Shown here: piece by piece, positions 7,193 through 15,415 of the stretch
Layout: each line of letters opens with the position of its first letter
Numbering within the stretch: the stretch's first letter is position 1
Origin: Desulfobulbaceae bacterium
GTDB lineage: Bacteria > Desulfobacterota > Desulfobulbia > Desulfobulbales > BM004
Direction of reading: 5' to 3'
Length of the DNA stretch: 44,407 bases
Assembly: GCA_002868955.1 (NCBI GenBank)
Contig: PKTW01000047.1
Location: forward strand, 1-44,407
Notes under the pieces: generated by a model
What the model saw: only the letters and a program-made list of their open reading frames with translations
Told to the model about the DNA's origin: nothing
The model's database searches: none
Position numbers and translations under genes: made by a program

Positions 7193-8260
7193 ATGAACTA
7201 TTTCGACTCTATCCGGGAAAAAGTCCTTAACAGTGAAAGACCTACGGAGCAGGAATTATTGGCCCTTTTCCGCGACGGCAACCTGTATGACCTGGGTTTT
7301 CTTGCGGATATTGTCCGCAGGAAAAAGCACCCGGAGCCTGTTGTCACCTACGTGATAGACAGGAATATAAATTATACCGACATATGTATCTCCGCCTGTA
7401 AATTTTGCGCTTTTTATAAAGGGCCTGAGGATGCTGAAGGTTCGGTAATTTCCTTTGAAGAACTAAAGAAGAAGATAGATGAAACACAGGAATTAGGAGG
7501 CACGCAAATCCTGCTGCAGGGAGGACTTCATCCTGACAAACAACTGGAATTTTATGAAGATATGCTGCGGTTTATTAAAAAGACCGGTATTCATATCCAT
7601 GGGTTTTCGCCTCCAGAAATTTGTCATTTCGTTAAAGTTTCAGGTTTTTCTGTAGCAGAGGTTTTAGAACGACTCCGGCAGGCAGGCCTTGATTCCATGC
7701 CGGGCGGCGGGGCAGAGATACTATCCGACCGGGTCAGACGTATGGCAGCACCTAATAAATGCAGTGCTGATGAGTGGATTGATGTCATGCAGCAGGCCCA
7801 CCTTCAGGGCATGAAAACAACTGCAACCATGATGTTCGGCCATATCGAAACTCTGGAAGAGCGGCTGGAACATTTACTGAGAATAAGGGATCTACAGGAA
7901 AAAACAGGCGGTTTTACAGCCTTTATTCCCTGGCCTTTTCAACCTGCCAACACAGCCTTTTCCGATATACCCAAAACAACGGCTCATGTCTACCTGAAGA
8001 TGCTTGCCTGGTCTCGTATTGTACTTGACAATGTTGCCAATATCCAAGCCTCCTGGGTCACCCAGGGACCAAAGGTCGCCCAGATCTCTCTCTTTTTCGG
8101 GGCCAATGATTTTGGCAGCACCATGATAGAAGAAAATGTTGTAGCAGCAGCAGGAGTTACATTCAGACTTTCTGAAAGTGAAATACGGAGCCTGGTCAAG
8201 GGAGCAGGATTTATGCCTCAACAAAGAACCATGGATTATTCTTTTGTGACAACCGGTTGA
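7193..8260 (+). CDS. mqnC: Cyclic dehypoxanthinylfutalosine synthase (radical SAM)
   Basis: A radical SAM enzyme of 355 residues with CISACKFCAF giving C65, C69 and C72. YVIDRNINYTDIC, the GGLHPDKQLEFYEDMLR segment, SMPGGGAEILSDRVRR and FIPWPFQPANTA match MqnC rather than MqnE. It makes the spiro-cyclic futalosine intermediate from dehypoxanthinyl futalosine. I chose the ATG at 7193 because the extra 22 codons back to 7127 do not look like family sequence. The gene follows mqnE and is followed by the amidohydrolase, whose start is either 38 bases on or overlapping the stop. Confidence 0.9.
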   Translation: MNYFDSIREKVLNSERPTEQELLALFRDGNLYDLGFLADIVRRKKHPEPVVTYVIDRNINYTDICISACKFCAFYKGPEDAEGSVISFEELKKKIDETQELGGTQILLQGGLHPDKQLEFYEDMLRFIKKTGIHIHGFSPPEICHFVKVSGFSVAEVLERLRQAGLDSMPGGGAEILSDRVRRMAAPNKCSADEWIDVMQQAHLQGMKTTATMMFGHIETLEERLEHLLRIRDLQEKTGGFTAFIPWPFQPANTAFSDIPKTTAHVYLKMLAWSRIVLDNVANIQASWVTQGPKVAQISLFFGANDFGSTMIEENVVAAAGVTFRLSESEIRSLVKGAGFMPQQRTMDYSFVTTG

Positions 8261-8298
8261 GATCGGGAGTTCAAAAGAGCTATCAGTGGTTATTTCCA

Positions 8299-9606
8299 AT
8301 GACAAACCAAGAAGAATCTAATCTGCAAAAAACATCTCTGCCAGTTATCCACAGGAGCCCTTGGCTTCTTACAGGTTTGCCACCTGATGCCCTGAAAGGT
8401 TCACATGGGGTAATTGAAGATGGGGCCCTGGTCGTGGCTGATGGATTGATACAGGCACTGGGAACTTACAGAAATATTGCCAGAGAATTTAGCCAATATC
8501 AGACCCAGGAGCATGCGGGCAGTCTGCTTGCACCTGCATTGATAAACGCCCATTGTCATCTCGAATTATCGCATCTGGATCTTGCCGGTCGCACACAGAA
8601 GAAGAGAACTTACAATGGAGATCCCGTCGTATGGATCCGAGACCTTCTGACGGAGAAAGAGCGGTTTGCACAATATAACGCTGATGCTGACAAATTAATT
8701 ATGAGTCATGCCAGGCAAAGTCTGCGCTCCATGAGCGCTGAAGGGGTTGTCTTTATCGGGGATGTCGGCAATGCATTGACAAGCAGGGCTATTGGACATG
8801 GGGTAAGTACCAGGGTCTGTTTCCTGCTGGAGCTTTTGGGCCTGACAAAAGAGTCTGAGACTAAAACTATGGCACGACTTGAGAATGTAGCAGCGACTGA
8901 CTCTCTTGAAATAGGCTGTACCCCGCATGCTCCCTATTCAACAACACCAGGTTTGATCCAGGCAATTAAAAAGCAGGCTGAGCGGCAAAACCACATATTT
9001 TCCATCCACGTGGCTGAATCAAATCAGGAAGTAGAATTTTTGCAAACCGGTACCGGGGTCTTTAAAGAGTTTCTGCTGGAAAGAGGTGCCTGGGATGGGA
9101 GCTTCACGATTCCAGGCAAGGGTTCTGTGCAATACCTTGAAAGCCTTGGTGTAATTGATAATAAAACCCTTTGCGTCCATGCAGTCCATGTGGATGCTGC
9201 TGAGATCCATATACTGGCAAAGAAAAAGGCCAAGGTGTGTCTATGCCCTGGAAGCAACCGCTTTTTGGGGATTGGCAAAGCACCGGTGACAGAATTTCTT
9301 GCGCATGGTATTCTGCCGGCCTTGGGTACTGACAGCAAAGCGAGCAACGAAGTTTTAAGCATGTGGCGTGAAATGCGCCTGCTGCGTGAAGACCACCCAA
9401 ATCTGCCTCCTGAATTAATCTTTGCCATGGCCACCCGTGGAGGAGCTGAGGCCTGGGGTGTTGCTTCTGAAATGGGCTCACTGGAGCCTGGTAAACGGGC
9501 ACTGGTGCTGAAAATAAGGTGCGACGAGAACCTGCGCTCAGCTCAGGAAATCTTAGAATATCTGACAACTGCAGGTGAGTCTGTGCAGGCAGGTTTTCTG
9601 GAGTAG
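8299..9606 (+). CDS. Amidohydrolase, probable aminodeoxyfutalosine deaminase
   Basis: A metal-dependent amidohydrolase of the chlorohydrolase/adenosine-deaminase-like group, about 435 residues. Metal and catalytic residues are visible: H85-C-H87 in NAHCHLELS, H237 in HVAESNQEVEF, H294 and H297 in CVHAVHVDA, and D345 in GTDSKASN. Enzymes of this group convert aminofutalosine to futalosine (MqnX-type) in futalosine-pathway organisms that lack direct hydrolysis by MqnB/MTAN. The position between mqnC and mqnA supports that role, but the substrate is inferred from context. The ATG at 8299 gives a reasonable N-terminus; a TTG at 8257 overlapping the mqnC stop is an alternative. It is followed after 8 bases by mqnA. 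Confidence 0.75.
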   Translation: MTNQEESNLQKTSLPVIHRSPWLLTGLPPDALKGSHGVIEDGALVVADGLIQALGTYRNIAREFSQYQTQEHAGSLLAPALINAHCHLELSHLDLAGRTQKKRTYNGDPVVWIRDLLTEKERFAQYNADADKLIMSHARQSLRSMSAEGVVFIGDVGNALTSRAIGHGVSTRVCFLLELLGLTKESETKTMARLENVAATDSLEIGCTPHAPYSTTPGLIQAIKKQAERQNHIFSIHVAESNQEVEFLQTGTGVFKEFLLERGAWDGSFTIPGKGSVQYLESLGVIDNKTLCVHAVHVDAAEIHILAKKKAKVCLCPGSNRFLGIGKAPVTEFLAHGILPALGTDSKASNEVLSMWREMRLLREDHPNLPPELIFAMATRGGAEAWGVASEMGSLEPGKRALVLKIRCDENLRSAQEILEYLTTAGESVQAGFLE

Positions 9607-9614
9607 ATACGAGC

Positions 9615-10451
9615 ATGCTGACCGATCCAAAAGCACGTATAGGTATGGTTAATTTTATCAATACTGCTCCCCTGTATGATGTCTGGCTGCGGACGGTCAG
9701 GCGTCCGGATTGGACTGTTGTCGAGGCGGCTCCGTCTGTCCTCAACCGGATGCTCTATGCCGAACAACTGGATATGGGGCTTGTTTCCTCACAGGAGTAT
9801 GCCACCCATCCTGAAAAGTATCTGCTTCTCGATGATATATCGATCAGCGCTTCCGGACCTGTTGGCTCTGTTTTTCTTTTTTCAAGGTGTGAGCCGGATG
9901 ACCTTGCAGGCAGGTTAGTGCTTCTGAGCAGACAATCCCAGACGTCGGTCAGTCTTGTAAAGATCATCCTGGAGGATTTTTATGGTGTTGTTCCATGGTA
10001 CAAGGTGGGATCGGTATTGGAAGCACAGGACAATAGTGATATCTCGGCAGTTTTAGCCATAGGTGATGAGGCCCTGATTCTGGCGCAGAATAATGTTTAC
10101 CCGCATAAAATTGATCTTGGTAAGATCTGGCACGACAAGACATCATTGCCGTTTGTTTTTGCTGTCTGGGCCATGCGCGAGGAATTCTGCCGCAACAATC
10201 CGGAGATTGTCCGGGACATTCACCGCGAACTGCTGCGCTGCAGGCAAGAGGGCCGGAAAGATCTGCAAAATATCAGCAAAAGAGTGGGACCAAGGATTTC
10301 AATGGACGCTGATGCCTGTTACGATTATCTGCGTGGTATTGAACATGATCTCGGTCCCGAAAAAAAGAAAGGACTCATTCGTTTTATTGAATACCTGATT
10401 GAAAGAGGGGAGGGCGTGCCGGAAGCTCTTCCATTAAAAATGTTTTCATAG
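9615..10451 (+). CDS. mqnA: Chorismate dehydratase
   Basis: A 278-residue periplasmic-binding-protein-fold enzyme with no signal peptide. The opening IGMVNFINTAPLYDVW, the LDMGLVSSQEYA segment, SGPVGSVFLFSR, and AVLAIGDEALIL are MqnA hallmarks. It dehydrates chorismate to 3-[(1-carboxyvinyl)oxy]benzoate, the first committed step of the futalosine menaquinone route. The gene is 8 bases after the amidohydrolase and 15 bases before the methyltransferase, so it is inside one transcript. MqnD, a related fold, is not in the window. Confidence 0.9.
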   Translation: MLTDPKARIGMVNFINTAPLYDVWLRTVRRPDWTVVEAAPSVLNRMLYAEQLDMGLVSSQEYATHPEKYLLLDDISISASGPVGSVFLFSRCEPDDLAGRLVLLSRQSQTSVSLVKIILEDFYGVVPWYKVGSVLEAQDNSDISAVLAIGDEALILAQNNVYPHKIDLGKIWHDKTSLPFVFAVWAMREEFCRNNPEIVRDIHRELLRCRQEGRKDLQNISKRVGPRISMDADACYDYLRGIEHDLGPEKKKGLIRFIEYLIERGEGVPEALPLKMFS

Positions 10452-10466
10452 TACCGGGGAATTGTT

Positions 10467-11189
10467 GTGGCAGTTGAAACAGTGCAGTCTGTAGATGAAA
10501 AAAAGAAATTTGTTCGGGACAAATTTGCTTCAATAAGCGATAAATACGATTTTTTGAACTCCCTGCTGAGCCTGAAAGTGGACAGGTACTGGCGCTGGGT
10601 CACGACCCGTGAATTGAAGGAGTTCCCAGAAGGTGCGGTTCTGGACCTTTGTGCCGGTACACTTCCCCTGGCGCTCGAGTTGACTCGCCAGGCACCAAAA
10701 CGTAAAGTTGTGGCAATGGACTTTTGTGAAGAGATGCTGCGCAGCGGCCTGAATAATCTGCCGTCCGATGAGCGCAGAGACAGGATTGGTGCGGTGTGTG
10801 GCGACGGTGAAGAGATCCCGGCAGCCAGTGAGAAGTTCTGGGGCATAACAGTTGCATTCGGGGTCAGAAACCTGGCCCGTACGGAACAGGGTCTTGCTGA
10901 AATGTACAGGGTATTGAAACCGGGCGGCAAGCTGCTTATCCTGGAATTCTCAAGACCCCGCAATGTTTTCTTCAAACCGGTGTATAACTTTTATTTGAAC
11001 AGGATCTTGCCGAGAGTAGCTGGTCTTGTATCCGGGGACAAGGAGGCATATGAATATCTTGCCAGTTCCATCGCCAAATTCTACGAACCTGAGGCCTTGT
11101 TGGCTATGATCAAAGGAGCAGGGTTTTCAAGACATTTCTGCAGACCCTTGACCATGGGCATTGTAACCATCTATATAGGTATAAAATGA
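10467..11189 (+). CDS. UbiE/MenG-type quinone C-methyltransferase
   Basis: A class I SAM methyltransferase of 240 residues. DKYDFLNSLLSLKVDRYWRW, the AFGVRNLARTEQGLAEMYRVLKPGG stretch and LILEFSRP are strong UbiE/MenG features. It would methylate the demethylmenaquinone ring as the last step of the pathway. Motif I is unusual: it reads VLDLCAGTLPLALEL where the family normally has a GTGD-type turn. The start is a GTG at 10467 with GGGGA about 7 bases upstream. Its last codons overlap the start of ubiX by four bases (ATGA), so the two are translationally coupled. Confidence 0.88.
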   Translation: MAVETVQSVDEKKKFVRDKFASISDKYDFLNSLLSLKVDRYWRWVTTRELKEFPEGAVLDLCAGTLPLALELTRQAPKRKVVAMDFCEEMLRSGLNNLPSDERRDRIGAVCGDGEEIPAASEKFWGITVAFGVRNLARTEQGLAEMYRVLKPGGKLLILEFSRPRNVFFKPVYNFYLNRILPRVAGLVSGDKEAYEYLASSIAKFYEPEALLAMIKGAGFSRHFCRPLTMGIVTIYIGIK

Positions 11190-11749
11190 ATAAAAAGATT
11201 ATCCTGGCCATAACCGGTGCGAGCGGCAGTCTCTATGCTGTCCAGTTTTTAAAGATCATGCAGAAGGCTGGTGTTGATGTTCACGCCATTATATCCAATG
11301 CCGGCCGCCTGGTGCTGCAGCATGAACTTGGATTGACGCCTGATGATCTGCAAAAATATGTTGTTGAATGGCATGCAGCAGATAACTTTGCAGCCCCGAT
11401 GTCGAGTGGGTCAAGCAAATTTGAGGCAATGGTTGTCCTGCCCTGTACAATGGGATCACTTGGGGCAATTGCCAACGGTATTGCAAAGAATCTTATCCAT
11501 CGGGCGGCAGATGTGATGCTGAAGGAAAAAAAGCCCTTACTGCTGGCGGTTCGTGAAACTCCATTGAACCGCATCCACCTTGAAAATATGTTAAAGGTTC
11601 ATGATGCCGGGGCTACTCTCTGTCCTCCCATGCCTTCCTTTTATCATCATCCAGAAAGTTTGGAAAAAATGGCGACCTTTTTTGCGGGCCGTGTAGCAGA
11701 CCTCGTTGGAATTGAAGTTGCCGGCCTGAAACGCTGGCAGGGCATCTAA
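11186..11749 (+). CDS. ubiX: UbiX-type flavin prenyltransferase
   Basis: A 187-residue flavoprotein of the UbiX/Pad1 family. It starts IILAITGASGSLYAVQFLKIM, and has APMSSGSSKFEAMVVLPCTMGSLGAIANG and LLAVRETPLNRIHLENM, all diagnostic. UbiX prenylates FMN to make the cofactor of UbiD-type decarboxylases. In futalosine organisms a UbiX/UbiD pair is thought to decarboxylate the naphthoate ring after prenylation. No ubiD lies in the window, so the partner decarboxylase must be elsewhere. It overlaps the methyltransferase stop by four bases and is followed after 23 bases by the prenyltransferase. Confidence 0.92.
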   Translation: MNKKIILAITGASGSLYAVQFLKIMQKAGVDVHAIISNAGRLVLQHELGLTPDDLQKYVVEWHAADNFAAPMSSGSSKFEAMVVLPCTMGSLGAIANGIAKNLIHRAADVMLKEKKPLLLAVRETPLNRIHLENMLKVHDAGATLCPPMPSFYHHPESLEKMATFFAGRVADLVGIEVAGLKRWQGI

Positions 11750-11772
11750 AATCCGGGTATTGTCTCGAGAAA

Positions 11773-12624
11773 ATGCTGAAAAAAATCTCCATACTGCTTG
11801 AAATGATAAAGTTTGAGCACACGGTTTTTGCACTGCCATTTGCTTTCATGGGTGCGTTTTTGTCTGCACGCGGTATGCCTCATGTGGTGACCTGCGCGTG
11901 GATAATTCTCGCCATGGTGGGTGCCAGGACCTGTGCCATGGGCTTTAACCGTATTGTTGACCGTGAGTATGACAGGCTGAACCCGAGGACAGCTTCCAGG
12001 GCCCTGCCTGCCCGGACAGTCAAACTCACGGAGGCCTGGTCCATGGTGATTGTGGCGGCCGGACTTTTTTTCTTTGCCTGTTACAACCTTAACCAGCTAA
12101 CGTTTATATTATCGCCGTTTGCTCTGGGGCTGACCCTCTTTTATTCCCTGACGAAACGCTTCACATGGCTCTGTCACGTTGTGCTGGGGCTGGCTCTGGC
12201 CTTTTCCCCTCTTGGCGGCTGGGTTGCAGTATCGGGCTCCCTGCAAAATTATCCCTATGTCCTTTCTCTTGGAGTATTATTCTGGGTAGCGGGATTTGAC
12301 ACGGTATATGCCTGCCTCGATGCTGATTTTGATACCAGGATGGGTCTGTTTTCCTTGCCGGCACGATTTGGTCGCAGGAACGCCTTCAGGATGGCAGTAG
12401 TGTTTCACGTTATTGCCTTTATTCTTTTTGTTTTGACCGGAATTTACGCCAGGTTGAATTTTATCTATTACACAGGCATTCTTCTTACCGGGGCAGCTCT
12501 TTTCTACCAGCACCTTGTTGTCAACCCTCGTGATCTATCAAGGATACAGCTTTCTTTTTTCACCATGAATGGCCTTATAAGCCTCACCCTTTTTGTCGCT
12601 ACGTGGATCTCTCTGGTGGTTTGA
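11773..12624 (+). CDS. UbiA-family aromatic prenyltransferase (menaquinone, MqnP-type)
   Basis: An integral membrane protein of 283 residues with about eight or nine hydrophobic helices. The two Asp-rich motifs of the UbiA superfamily are intact: N-x3-D-x3-D in NRIVDREYD and D-x-D-x2-D-type in CLDADFDTR. These bind the Mg-diphosphate of the polyprenyl donor. In this gene neighbourhood it should prenylate 1,4-dihydroxy-6-naphthoate rather than 4-hydroxybenzoate; this substrate is inferred from context. It is three bases upstream of the flippase-like gene. Confidence 0.88.
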   Translation: MLKKISILLEMIKFEHTVFALPFAFMGAFLSARGMPHVVTCAWIILAMVGARTCAMGFNRIVDREYDRLNPRTASRALPARTVKLTEAWSMVIVAAGLFFFACYNLNQLTFILSPFALGLTLFYSLTKRFTWLCHVVLGLALAFSPLGGWVAVSGSLQNYPYVLSLGVLFWVAGFDTVYACLDADFDTRMGLFSLPARFGRRNAFRMAVVFHVIAFILFVLTGIYARLNFIYYTGILLTGAALFYQHLVVNPRDLSRIQLSFFTMNGLISLTLFVATWISLVV

Positions 12625-12627
12625 AAA

Positions 12628-13620
12628 ATGAAAAAATCAGGCGTAACAAAAAAAAGGAAGGCGTGGAAAACTATTCTGCGCTTTGTTGTCAGTTTTGGCC
12701 TGATGGGGATTATCCTTTACCTTTTCAGGGAGCAGCTCCCGCTGGTTTTTCAATATTTAAAAGAGGTCCAGCCGTTATATTTTGGAATGGCCGTTGTCCT
12801 GTTTTTTGTCGGCCTGTTGCCCGTCTCTTTTCGGCTGCGCTATGTCATCCAGGTGCACGGTACAAAACTTTCTGTTGCGGCCGCCTATTATGTCAACCTG
12901 ATCGCTCTTTTTTTCAATAATGTCCTGCCATCTTCGGTGGGCGGCGAGATGATGAAGGCTTATTACCTGTATAAAGATTCAAAGGGCAGTGTTTCTGTAT
13001 TCAGCGCCGTGGTTGTTGATCGCCTTTTTGGTCTCATAACCATGTTGCTTATCAGTATTTCGACCATATTTTTCTTTGACAGCGCGCAGGGATCCCACAA
13101 GATCATGGGGAGTATTGTAATGCTTGCGGCAAGCACAATTACCTTAGGCATCTTTATTTTTAACAAAAAAATTGTCGATACACTCTGTCAACTCCATATC
13201 CCGTTGCTGCCGGCAATATTTATTGAAAAAATAAGGGAAATTTACCGGGCAATGTATGAGTACAGAGAGCATAAGGGAATATTCGGCAGGTGCGTTGCCC
13301 TTACTTTACTGGGGCAGACAACATATATATTTGCCAACTATCTATTAGCCAGAAGCCTTGCCATTGAGATCCCGCTGGTCTTTTTTTTCTTTTTCGTGCC
13401 AATATTGCTGCTTATGGGCGCAGCTCCCTCGGTGAACGGTATAGGCGTCAGGGAGGCCACCTTTCTTTTTTACCTCACCGAGTTTACTACATCTGAAAAA
13501 GCGCTTTCCCTATCATTGCTTACTACTTTTTTTATGATTCTGGTCGGCATGATTTCAGGATTGATTTATGCTTTCAAGGGCGGCCTTGCAGCAGAAGAAA
13601 AGAAAGTGTCTCTTGAGTGA
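12628..13620 (+). CDS. Flippase-like / LPG synthase-type transmembrane protein
   Basis: A 330-residue multi-pass membrane protein of the lysylphosphatidylglycerol synthase transmembrane/UPF0104 family. NNVLPSSVGGEMMKAYYL in the third hydrophobic region and APSVNGIGVREATFLFYLT near the C-terminus are the family's signature turns. There is no C-terminal aminoacyl-transfer domain, so it is the short, flippase-like form. Its substrate is not clear; relatives act on lipid-linked molecules. It closes the menaquinone gene run, three bases after ubiA, but a direct role in quinone synthesis is not established. Confidence 0.8.
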   Translation: MKKSGVTKKRKAWKTILRFVVSFGLMGIILYLFREQLPLVFQYLKEVQPLYFGMAVVLFFVGLLPVSFRLRYVIQVHGTKLSVAAAYYVNLIALFFNNVLPSSVGGEMMKAYYLYKDSKGSVSVFSAVVVDRLFGLITMLLISISTIFFFDSAQGSHKIMGSIVMLAASTITLGIFIFNKKIVDTLCQLHIPLLPAIFIEKIREIYRAMYEYREHKGIFGRCVALTLLGQTTYIFANYLLARSLAIEIPLVFFFFFVPILLLMGAAPSVNGIGVREATFLFYLTEFTTSEKALSLSLLTTFFMILVGMISGLIYAFKGGLAAEEKKVSLE

Positions 13621-13835
13621 TTTTTTTCTGATTTGCCCTACCATCTCCTGTGAAAATCGGGTATAGTTTCCAGCCTCAATTTGATATAATCGCAAAAAGA
13701 CTCGCATACGTCAACGGGGCCAATAGCACTAATCAGTAACGTATTGGAATGCCTAGGAGAAAGTTTTTTACGAGGCCGACATTTTTTTTGATAACAAATC
13801 CTAGCACTAACGTCTAGACAATTTGGAGGAGGACA

Positions 13836-14483
13836 ATGAAACTGATATTATTGGGAGCCCCTGGGGCAGGCAAGGGAACTGTAGCCAAAATACTTACAGC
13901 AATTGACGGCTCAGTCCAGATATCAACGGGAGATATTCTGCGCGGTGCAGTGCAGGCCGGCACTGAGCTTGGTAAAGATGCAGAAGGCTACATGAAACGG
14001 GGAGACCTCGTTCCGGATTCTTTGATCATGGGTATTATGGAAAAAAGGCTGCAGGAGCCTGACTGCCAAAAAGGTTTTCTGCTTGATGGTTTTCCAAGGA
14101 CGATCCCTCAGGCTGAAGCACTCAAGGTCCTTCTGGCTAAATTAAACATTTCCCTGGACATGGCGGTGAGTATTGAAGTGCCGCGTGAGGTTATTCTTGA
14201 CCGGTTGTGTACCCGTAGAACATGTGAAAATCCCCAGTGTCAGGCAATTTATAATGTTAAAAGCAGCCCGCCCAAACAGGAAGGCATCTGTGACAAGTGC
14301 GGCAGTGCAGTCATTCAGCGAGACGATGAAACAGAAGAGGCAATCTCGCACCGTCTGGCAACATACAACGAAAAGACAGCGCCGCTTATAGGTTTTTATG
14401 AAAAGGAAGGCCTGCTGAAAACGGTTTCCGGTACTTCAAGCGATACAGTTGTCAATGAACTGAAGTCTGCTTTAGGGCTTTAA
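13836..14483 (+). CDS. adk: Adenylate kinase
   Basis: A 215-residue enzyme with P-loop GAPGAGKGT at residues 7-15, the NMP-binding STGDILR segment, and DGFPRTIPQAE. The lid carries four cysteines (CENPQC and CDKC), so it is the zinc-binding long form. It balances ATP, ADP and AMP in the cytoplasm. An excellent ribosome site (GGAGGAGG) lies just upstream. The 215-base gap before it has a TATAAT at 13685-13690 but no matching -35 that I trust. purC follows after 28 bases. Confidence 0.95.
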   Translation: MKLILLGAPGAGKGTVAKILTAIDGSVQISTGDILRGAVQAGTELGKDAEGYMKRGDLVPDSLIMGIMEKRLQEPDCQKGFLLDGFPRTIPQAEALKVLLAKLNISLDMAVSIEVPREVILDRLCTRRTCENPQCQAIYNVKSSPPKQEGICDKCGSAVIQRDDETEEAISHRLATYNEKTAPLIGFYEKEGLLKTVSGTSSDTVVNELKSALGL

Positions 14484-14511
14484 TCTCCCCTATATATTAG
14501 AGAGTTAGGAA

Positions 14512-15399
14512 ATGTCTGATTCGATGCTGATTAAAACAGAATTTACGGACCTGAAACTTATTCATCGCGGCAAGGTCAGGGACCTGTATGAAGTTGATGA
14601 TATGCTCCTGATGATTGCCACTGACCGCATTTCAGCATTTGATGTGGTTATGGGTGATCCTGTTCCCAACAAGGGCAAGGTGCTCACAAAGTTATCCCTG
14701 TTCTGGTTTGATTTTTTGGGCGATATAGTGCCAAACCACTTAATTACAGCCGATGTTGAAAAATATCCTGCCGCCTGTGCTCCATATGCGGAGGTATTGC
14801 GCGACAGAAGCATGCTGGTCAAGAAGGCCAAGCCCTTGCCGGTTGAGTGTATTGTGCGGGGTTACCTCTCCGGTTCTTTCTGGGGTTCCTACAAGAAAAA
14901 TACTACGGTCTGCGGCTTTCCGCTGCCTCCGGGAATGGTTGAGTCTGACAAATTCCCCGAACCCCTTTTCACCCCGTCAACAAAGGCGGATTTAGGCGAA
15001 CACGACGAAAATATCTCCATTGCCAGGATGGAAAAAATTGTGGGAGTTGCTGAGACATCACGAATTGTAGATGTCAGCATAAAACTGTACAAGAAAGCAG
15101 CTGATTATGCCTTGAGCAGGGGAATCATTATTGCAGACACAAAATTTGAGCTGGGTTGGTTTGAAGGAGAACTGATTCTTATTGACGAGGTGCTCACCCC
15201 GGATTCCTCCAGGTTCTGGCCGCTGGATCAATATTCCCCGGGTAAGGGACAGCCGAGCTTTGACAAGCAGTTCTTAAGGGATTATTTGTCATCACTTGAC
15301 TGGGATAAAAAGCCGCCGCCGCCGGAGCTTCCACAGGAGATTCTTGAAAAGACCGGGGCCAGATATGCAGAAGCCGTTGCAAAAATTATCGGTTCATAG
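14512..15399 (+). CDS. purC: Phosphoribosylaminoimidazole-succinocarboxamide synthase
   Basis: A 295-residue SAICAR synthetase of the longer, yeast-like form. HRGKVRDLYEV, the ATDRISAFDVVMGDPVPNKG stretch, VECIVRGYLSGSFWGSY, TPSTKADLGEHDENIS and LIDEVLTPDSSRFWP are the family motifs. It ligates CAIR and aspartate with ATP in purine synthesis. It probably shares a transcript with adk. It is convergent with recC; the stops are only 16 bases apart and no terminator is visible between them. Confidence 0.96.
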   Translation: MSDSMLIKTEFTDLKLIHRGKVRDLYEVDDMLLMIATDRISAFDVVMGDPVPNKGKVLTKLSLFWFDFLGDIVPNHLITADVEKYPAACAPYAEVLRDRSMLVKKAKPLPVECIVRGYLSGSFWGSYKKNTTVCGFPLPPGMVESDKFPEPLFTPSTKADLGEHDENISIARMEKIVGVAETSRIVDVSIKLYKKAADYALSRGIIIADTKFELGWFEGELILIDEVLTPDSSRFWPLDQYSPGKGQPSFDKQFLRDYLSSLDWDKKPPPPELPQEILEKTGARYAEAVAKIIGS

Positions 15400-15415
15400 G
15401 TGATGGCTGTACGAT

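Noticed and set aside
9104-9745. 213-codon minus-strand open frame
   Set aside because: It lies antisense to the amidohydrolase and mqnA, which have clear family motifs; the minus-strand translation has none.
10325-10975. 216-codon minus-strand open frame
   Set aside because: Antisense to mqnA and the methyltransferase and without recognisable motifs.
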